Source of the DNA: JBBQXY01 sp051004815
GTDB lineage: Bacteria; Chloroflexota; Ktedonobacteria; Ktedonobacterales; Ktedonobacteraceae
NCBI GenBank assembly: GCA_051004815.1
Contig: JBPCJY010000062.1
Location: 1-27,383, forward strand
DNA: 27,383 bases
Direction of reading: 5' to 3'
In this document: piece after piece, positions 23,601-27,383 of the stretch
Numbering within the stretch: position 1 is the first letter of the stretch
How the letters are laid out: each line of letters opens with the position of its first letter
The notes under the pieces: model-generated
Database searches by the model: none
What the model was told of the DNA's origin: nothing
What the model saw: only the letters and a program-made list of their open reading frames with translations
Position numbers and translations under genes: made by a program

Positions 23601-25109
23601 AATGAGTGATGAGCCATCGGAAAACACAACTTCATAACATTTATGGTCGTACATCACATCAAATACTGCCGTTACGCGGGTTGGGTTTCCCTTCTCATCA
23701 AATACGAAGTCGCCTACAATGAGATCACCCATGCGCTTCCAGCCTGTTGATGTTGCGATTGGTGTTTCTACGTCAAGTGCTTTTCCGGTTCCCGTCCCAG
23801 CTTCGATGATGGCAGGTATATTTTGTGTGAGTGAGCGAGCAACCACTGTTGCCATCTCGATCTGTGCCGGTCGTTCTTCATAGCCCGGTAGGCTTTGGGA
23901 GAGAATACCTCCCTGGCACAGGTCGGCAGTGACATGATTGTGCAGACGGGCCTCATCATTATAGGTGGGAGCGATATCATCTTGTCGCTCGTTCTCACGC
24001 TCGTTCTCGCGCTTCACGGATGGTCGCAACTCGATTAATGCATCTTTTACATCATATGCGTCCTGTGGCAGCTTAGATTTGTTACGACCATTGGTTTTGG
24101 ATGAAGAACTTTCGGCAATAATTGGTGCCGTTTGTTTACTACTGATGTCTTTAGGCTCAATGTGGTCAAGGGGAAGCGTATTTGTGGCTTTATTGGCACT
24201 GTCCAGTTGGGTCGCTCCATTATTGATGATAGCTGTTACTCCATAGATGGGAGCTGCTCGGCGCGGCGCGGTTTTGAGCGGCAAACCCATGATGGCGTGG
24301 AGATAGTTATCGGCGAATTCCTGGCAATGCTGAAAACGTTCCGTTGCGGTATAGGCGAGCGCCTGGAGCAGTACGCGCTCGACAGTGGCTGATAATGCCT
24401 CATTGAGGCTACGCGGGGCCGGCATAAGCTCATGCTCTTGCTGGTAGAGGAGTTCCTCTTTCGTGCTTGCCACATAGGGACGTCTTCCACAGAGCCATTC
24501 GTAGGCCATCACGGCTAGCGCATACTGGTCACTGTCAGTGCTGGGAGTGCCACGTAACTGTTCTGGTGCCATGTAAGGCATGGCTGCCTGTTCTTGCGCA
24601 AATGGCAACAAGCTTTGCGGAGGGTCAAGGGAGAAATGTGTTAACAAAATATCATTACGCGAGTCAATGAGGATGTTGCCAGGATGGAGATTCCCGTGGA
24701 TAATGGCGGAGACGTGTGCATAATGTAAGGCACTGGCGATGGTAGAGATGAACGGTTTGACCTCGGCAACAGTATAACGTTGGTTGGGGGCGAAGCGTTG
24801 CTGGGTAGTCTCCCCCTCTATGCTTTGCATCACCAGATAGCCATACTCGTCGGAGCCATTGCCCAGGTCGCTAAAGCCACCATCTAGCACCTCGGCAATA
24901 TTGCGATGTTTGAGCTTCTTGAGTTGTTTAATCCGCGCCAGAAAGGCTTCTTTTGCCGCCAGTGTAGTGATAAATGTATGAAATACTTCGATGACAATAT
25001 CTTTTTTACGCTGTTTGCCCAAATAGAGGTCACTGGTAGAACCTGTTGTCAGTTTGCGCGTGATGGCATATGGACCAATCTGCCGTAGCTCTACCTCTGC
25101 ATCTGCCAT
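20655..25109 (-). CDS. Pseudokinase fused to a DinG/XPD-like Fe-S helicase, with intein
   Basis: The precursor has 1484 residues from the ATG at 25109, chosen because GGGGGAGAG precedes it and a promoter -10 lies just upstream. Residues about 10-276 have a Ser/Thr kinase fold but lost the catalytic residues: E41 for the VAIK Lys, HGN (N140) for HRD, HFS for DFG. The C-lobe (MAPEQL, SDQYALAVMAYE) is kept. After a disordered linker comes an SF2 helicase: Walker A AGTGTGK (437-443), Fe-S cysteines C937, C997, C1002, C1008, DEAH at 1050, CTSATL (1224-1229), and QGLGR at 1429. A 438-residue intein (444-881) splits Walker A; splicing leaves 1046 residues and restores GTGTGKSL. DinG-type helicases unwind damaged or R-loop DNA 5' to 3'; the pseudokinase may bind a regulator. 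Confidence 0.93.
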   Translation of the reverse strand: MADAEVELRQIGPYAITRKLTTGSTSDLYLGKQRKKDIVIEVFHTFITTLAAKEAFLARIKQLKKLKHRNIAEVLDGGFSDLGNGSDEYGYLVMQSIEGETTQQRFAPNQRYTVAEVKPFISTIASALHYAHVSAIIHGNLHPGNILIDSRNDILLTHFSLDPPQSLLPFAQEQAAMPYMAPEQLRGTPSTDSDQYALAVMAYEWLCGRRPYVASTKEELLYQQEHELMPAPRSLNEALSATVERVLLQALAYTATERFQHCQEFADNYLHAIMGLPLKTAPRRAAPIYGVTAIINNGATQLDSANKATNTLPLDHIEPKDISSKQTAPIIAESSSSKTNGRNKSKLPQDAYDVKDALIELRPSVKRENERENERQDDIAPTYNDEARLHNHVTADLCQGGILSQSLPGYEERPAQIEMATVVARSLTQNIPAIIEAGTGTGKALDVETPIATSTGWKRMGDLIVGDFVFDEKGNPTRVTAVFDVMYDHKCYEVVFSDGSSLIADAEHEWVSYTAADRKWINTPKTATYTAKNFITSNQLAMLDELIAYSQNESDILSIDEATVLIGGHHWSVYQAAHKIAPVNTNKQPARYPRSALLMHVRDRMAKDLLEQRRDGRSYTLITTEKMADTLTVSATSRANHAIKVAGPLTLPSADLPIAPYFLGVWLGDGSSRSSQITTADPDLITEIEKDGYTVRSLKRPYLYAVDDESGKATNRWQPGMTGRLRTLGLWLNKHIPTIYLRSSEQQRRDLLAGLLDTDGTVSHTGAVEFTTTSPQLAYDTHELACSLGLRPTLRCGRARLNGKDCGPKWTLAFTTKTQVFRLPRKVNTHKERLRNYSPERNRFRYVVAIREVPSRPVRCIQVDAQSHLYLAGKSMIPTHNSLAYLVPIVRSGKVAIISTANKALQEQLFYKDIPFVQQHIKPFDAALVKGVGNYLCLDRMESERNGMQYYAKNREFTRLVDITNDPDAAFNGDFETLDFPLSTEIRSKVCTDSDQCAWSKCSFFSDCYVRKMRAKAERAQVIVVNHTLLLLDAAMDGYLLPERDIIVLDEAHHLEEEATRSFTITISSNSVVMLLAQRMLKDHSQLSLQDNANRELMHAWERLRLVADPGYKGRANLQAPFEEGLKLATAIADLADSLRKQRPKNMPEKDEQLFDKLLKRTQNLAQNIRTVFAVDQPDKFVYYVERVGAAGQRGGPQLQVSAAPLDVTEWLKERLFDKCNVICTSATLATVGPNPVRPEEKGPNFAYYRRRIGLNDNERYKVLESILPLSFDYESNALLYLPRDVPAPVYGAGSDDYTKAIAREMYRLVKFSHGRAFLLFSSKRMLDQAYDLMSPFLDYPLLRQGDMSRIELTRRFREEQGAILFGLKSFWEGVDIAGEALSLVVIDKLPFDPPDDPVHEARVAQMKAAGENWFGIYVLPQAVLRLKQGLGRLLRSREDRGVMAILDSRLYSKGYGKLVLDALPPAHRTSNIKEVDRFFNEER
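22467..23780 (-). mobile_element. Class 3 intein with LAGLIDADG homing endonuclease
   Basis: The 438-residue element is in frame, inserted between Lys and Ser of the helicase Walker A. It starts ALDVETPI (Ala1, so no classical nucleophile at position 1) and ends MIPTHN with Ser as +1 residue. The class 3 W-C-T triad is present: W67 in EHEW (block B), C417 in RPVRCIQVD (block F) and T436 in IPTHN (block G). H437 and N438 complete the splice end. The endonuclease has both motifs, YFLGVWLGDG (218-227) and LLAGLLDTDG (308-317), each with its acidic residue, so homing activity may persist. No stop or frameshift interrupts it. Confidence 0.93.
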
Positions 25110-25122
25110 GATACGAATCTCT

Positions 25123-25198
25123 CCCCCTGCATATGATATGAACGAATGTTTGCCTTCTGTGGCAAAAAAAGTATAGCACACATGCAGGGGGAAGTTAA
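25123..25198 (-). promoter_or_regulatory. Promoter and nested inverted repeats of the helicase gene
   Basis: TTAACT (25193-25198) and TATACT (25170-25175) are 17 bp apart on the minus strand; transcription would start near 25163. A 10-bp inverted repeat (CCCCCTGCAT at 25123-25132 and ATGCAGGGGG at 25182-25191) brackets the -10, and a TTTGCC/GGCAAA hairpin (25149-25166) lies inside it. This could be an operator or cruciform. Confidence 0.45.
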
Positions 25199-25300
25199 AG
25201 CATTTTTGCGTGATCCATCAAGGTCTGTGAATGATGGTCGACGATGCATCGTTGGCTCCCAGGGCTATACGATGATGCCTGTTCTACTTGAATTGCGTGT

Positions 25301-25338
25301 TGTGTATAGTAGGGGCGACCCTTGCGGTCGCCCTGGTA
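25301..25338 (-). repeat. GGGCGACC hairpin repeat, complete copy
   Basis: GGGCGACC (25313-25320), a 5-nt loop CTTGC and GGTCGCCC (25326-25333) form a perfect stem of 8 bp, preceded by TGTGTATAGTAG. It starts 10 bp after the stop of the Rpn-type gene on the minus strand and could stop its transcription, although no T-run follows. Confidence 0.75.
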
Positions 25339-25343
25339 CTCTC

Positions 25344-26285
25344 TCAGTTTTTTGTGGCATCATCATGTAGTGACAGCAAGTACTCTTCGATCTCGCCTGC
25401 CGTCTGCAAGTAGAAGACCCTATTCAAGATCTCCTGTAACCGCTTGATTTCAGTGATGCCGCTGATCTGTTCGCGTGCCAAATCAACCAGCATCGGATAA
25501 CGAGCATTGAGGAATCCAACAAGCGTCTCACGAAGAACCTCACGTTGCCCCTCGCGCCCTTCCTCGATCCCTTTTTCAAGCCCTTCTTTCAGTATCCTTT
25601 GATATACCCAGGATTCTTCCAAGTCTTTCTTGTACATCTCGAACCTCTCAATCAGCCATTCGTGCTCCACTGGTTTATCGAATACCAGTGCCGCGAAGTT
25701 GTATGCCATCGACAACAGGTTGTGGTTGTGACTGGCCACCAGCCGCGTAATCATCTCATCGACCACCTCGCGCTGCTTGCCATCAAAGGTCAGCGTCACC
25801 AGTGGTAAGAGACCCTCCATGTCTGGTTGCAAGAACACCGCAGCGGGTAACTCCCAGAGCTTGACCGCCTCATACAAGAAGATATGATTGGGTCGTCCAT
25901 TGGGCAACTTCTCAATATAGGGCGGCTCTTCAATCTTGCGATCCTTGCGTAAGTAGATGACGATAGAAGAGACCGGTAAGCCCTTATTGATGGTGGTCGT
26001 GCTATTGTATTGCCACAACCGCTTGCCCATCTGCTTGTCGCCGCGCCGTTGAAACTCAAGGTGCAAGATCGTCTTCACACCATACCATAGTATAACATAC
26101 AAAATGTCGGCAGTGAGGTCTCGCGTCTCCTGTGGTTGCTGCGCTTTCAAGTCAGAGAGTGACGGCGTTTTTAATTCGGATGAGAGTTCGTGCAGCAAGA
26201 CCGCGTTAGGGACCAGCCAGTTCAGAAAGTGTTGTGGATTGGCGGTAAACATGCGTTTGAGCATGTCATCCCAAAGTTTGGACAT
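25344..26285 (-). CDS. Rpn-family PD-(D/E)XK nuclease (transposase-like)
   Basis: This 313-residue protein has the Rpn/YhgA layout. The nuclease core lies in the first half, with R56-x-L-x-A-D60 (RDLTADILY), then HLEFQ (E77, Q79), which together form the PD-(D/E)XK-type active site. The C-terminal part is helical and charged (GLEKGIEEGREGQREVL), then has a segment with RYPMLVDLAREQISGI like the DUF4351 tails in this group. Rpn proteins nick or cut DNA and promote RecA-independent recombination; similar genes are multicopy in Ktedonobacteria-like genomes (recalled, not checked). The ATG has a GGGGGAAAG site. It appears full length and intact. Confidence 0.88.
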   Translation of the reverse strand: MSKLWDDMLKRMFTANPQHFLNWLVPNAVLLHELSSELKTPSLSDLKAQQPQETRDLTADILYVILWYGVKTILHLEFQRRGDKQMGKRLWQYNSTTTINKGLPVSSIVIYLRKDRKIEEPPYIEKLPNGRPNHIFLYEAVKLWELPAAVFLQPDMEGLLPLVTLTFDGKQREVVDEMITRLVASHNHNLLSMAYNFAALVFDKPVEHEWLIERFEMYKKDLEESWVYQRILKEGLEKGIEEGREGQREVLRETLVGFLNARYPMLVDLAREQISGITEIKRLQEILNRVFYLQTAGEIEEYLLSLHDDATKN

Positions 26286-26321
26286 TCATTACTTTCCCCC
26301 GCGTTTTCATGTAGTAGGACA

Positions 26322-26350
26322 AGTGTATCACAACCGTTGGGCTTTGTCGA
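26322..26350 (-). promoter_or_regulatory. Possible promoter of the Rpn-type gene
   Basis: On the minus strand TCGACA (5/6) and TACACT (4/6) are 17 bp apart, about 37 nt ahead of the ATG at 26285. Confidence 0.45.
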
Positions 26351-26373
26351 GGAGAGCCTTCTAAAATTCCTAC

Positions 26374-26402
26374 TTGACATCCCTCATTCTATACGTTAAT
26401 AT
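26374..26402 (+). promoter_or_regulatory. Sigma70-like promoter of the Nudix regulator gene
   Basis: TTGACA (6/6) and TAATAT (4/6) are separated by 17 bp. Transcription would begin near 26409, giving a leader of about 155 nt to the ATG at 26565. In that leader GGGAGGT (26439-26445) can pair with ACCTCC (26514-26519). Confidence 0.55.
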
Positions 26403-26422
26403 TAGTGTCAAAGATACACTAA
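26402..26422. promoter_or_regulatory. 21-bp palindrome, probable NrtR-type operator
   Basis: TTAGTGT-N7-ACACTAA is a perfect palindrome with 7-bp arms. Its GT-N7-AC core and 21-bp length match what I recall of NrtR operators. It begins at the last base of the -10 and covers the expected transcription start, the right place for repression. Flanking ACGTT and AACGT extend the symmetry loosely. Confidence 0.6.
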
Positions 26423-26564
26423 GTCAACGTGTTTCTATGGGAGGTGGGATGTAGCCTATATTCACTTCATCGGTATAGTGTAAAATGATTGCATCACGGT
26501 GGCAATAGCTAAGACCTCCTATTTGGCAGTGTAAAAATTTAGGAAAGAGACTGATAGCACCAAT

Positions 26565-27257
26565 ATGGAAGAGACGGAAGAGGCAAAGGCGCACGGTTAC
26601 GACGCGAGCAAATATGAGCGGCCATCGGTCACGGTAGACGTGGTGATGATGAGTTTGCGCCAACGAGATTTGCAGGTGTTGCTCATCAAGCGGCGTTCCT
26701 GGCCGTATGAAGGAATGTGGGCGATTCCGGGTGGCTTTGTGAATATTGATGAGTCGTTGGAGACGGCGGCGAAGCGCGAGTTACAGGAAGAAACAGGTGT
26801 ACAGGACGTTTACCTGGAGCAGCTCTATACCTTTGGTGATCCAGGGCGTGATCCGCGCACGCGGGTGATTACAGTGGTATATTTCGCGCTACTTGACTCG
26901 GAGCGGTTACAGGTGAAGGCGGCGGACGACGCGGCTGATGTCGGCTGGTTCTCGGTCTATGCGTTGCCATCGCTGGCTTTTGATCATGAGAAGATACTGC
27001 AATATGCCCTTGAGCGGTTGCGTGGGAAGTTAGACTACACTACCATCGCCTTTAGCTTGTTGCCAGAGCAGTTTACGCTGCGCGAACTGCAACGCGTGTA
27101 TGAGATTATCCTGCACCGGAAGGTGGATAAGCGCAACTTCCGCAAGAAAATCCTCTCAACGGGCATCCTGGAAGATACCGGTGCGAAAAAGATGGAAGGG
27201 ATGCACCGCCCTGCCCGTCTCTACCGCTTTAATCCAGCGGCGGAAGCGAAGTTATAA
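26565..27257 (+). CDS. NrtR-like Nudix protein with C-terminal winged HTH
   Basis: The protein has 230 residues. A Nudix domain (about 20-150) carries a complete Nudix box, G57-x5-E63-x7-R71-E72-x2-E75-E76-x-G78-V79, so hydrolysis of an ADP-ribose-type substrate is possible. The C-terminal part (about 160-230) is the winged-helix domain seen in NrtR regulators (FTLRELQRVYEIIL, KRNFRKKIL, then an arginine-rich wing RPARLYRF). NrtR proteins repress NAD-related genes and are released by ADP-ribose; many have lost the catalytic box, which this one has not. A matching palindrome covers its own promoter, implying autoregulation. The ribosome site AGGAAAGAGA is far from the ATG, and a stop codon in frame upstream rules out an earlier start. 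Confidence 0.9.
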   Translation: MEETEEAKAHGYDASKYERPSVTVDVVMMSLRQRDLQVLLIKRRSWPYEGMWAIPGGFVNIDESLETAAKRELQEETGVQDVYLEQLYTFGDPGRDPRTRVITVVYFALLDSERLQVKAADDAADVGWFSVYALPSLAFDHEKILQYALERLRGKLDYTTIAFSLLPEQFTLRELQRVYEIILHRKVDKRNFRKKILSTGILEDTGAKKMEGMHRPARLYRFNPAAEAKL

Positions 27258-27281
27258 AATAAGGTTAAATTTATTGAAGTG

Positions 27282-27335
27282 CAGGGCTTGTGAATTGCTA
27301 CCAGGGCGACCGCAAGGGTCGTCCCTACTATACAC
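27282..27335 (+). repeat. GGGCGACC hairpin repeat, extended copy
   Basis: It starts with the same CAGGGCTTGTGAATT block found at 2522, then continues through CCAGGGCGACCGCAAGG to a tail GTCCCTACTATACAC that matches 25301-25338 in reverse. The stem carries one bulge. It lies about 25 bp after the Nudix gene. Confidence 0.7.
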
Positions 27336-27340
27336 GGCGC

Positions 27341-27369
27341 GGCCTCTGAGGCCACGTCACGCAGTGACG
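27341..27369. repeat. Two adjacent short hairpins
   Basis: GGCCTC-T-GAGGCC (27341-27353) and CGTCAC-GCA-GTGACG (27355-27369) follow directly on the hairpin repeat. They may belong to a longer repeat cut off by the window end, or act as the end of the Nudix transcript. Confidence 0.45.
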
Positions 27370-27383
27370 GGTCCATTGTGTAT

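Noticed and set aside
22467..23780. Insertion of a transposon or separate endonuclease gene in the helicase
   Set aside because: Both borders are exactly in frame, carry intein splice motifs, and no terminal repeats or target duplication are visible.

Overview
The window looks like chromosomal DNA of a Chloroflexota bacterium of the Ktedonobacteria type. That placement is inferred from gene style, not from a marker gene. The style includes several soluble Ser/Thr kinases, FHA domains, repeated zinc-ribbon/Pro-rich/single-TM proteins, an Rpn-type nuclease gene and dispersed GGGCGACC hairpin repeats. There are 18 supported protein genes and no rRNA, tRNA or CRISPR array.

Layout. 39-3613 (minus) holds three paralogous envelope proteins, each a cytoplasmic zinc ribbon, Pro/Gly/Tyr-rich linker, one TM helix and an outside domain. 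3772-3935 is a small MITE-like element just upstream of a strong promoter. That promoter drives 4064-6773 (plus), a GAF-GAF histidine kinase and a single-domain response regulator. 6770-10738 (minus) is a phospho-signalling operon of kinase-FHA, membrane-anchored FHA and kinase with a double zinc ribbon. 11045-17347 (minus) is a six-gene operon encoding a zinc-ribbon protein with duplicated HTH-like units, a HIT protein, three GT4 glycosyltransferases and a PRPP-synthetase homologue. 17908-20347 is a more AT-rich block resembling a type II restriction-modification system: a C5 methyltransferase facing an HNH nuclease, plus a small XRE-type regulator preceded by a perfect 28-bp palindrome. 20655-25109 (minus) encodes a very unusual protein, a pseudokinase fused to a DinG/XPD-like helicase whose Walker A motif is split by a LAGLIDADG-bearing class 3 intein. 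25344-26285 (minus) is an Rpn-family nuclease gene. 26565-27257 (plus) is an NrtR-like Nudix-HTH protein with a 21-bp GT-N7-AC palindrome sitting on its own promoter.

How it fits together. Most genes concern signal sensing and protein phosphorylation (histidine kinase/regulator, two apparently active Ser/Thr kinases, two FHA readers, one pseudokinase) and cell-surface polysaccharide synthesis. Selfish or defence elements are interspersed: the intein, the RM-like block, the Rpn nuclease, the MITE-like element and the hairpin repeats.

The strongest candidates for something new are the pseudokinase-helicase-intein gene, the compact RM module with its palindrome, and the Nudix regulator with its operator. 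All functional statements rest on motif reading. No homology search, structure prediction or RNA data was available.
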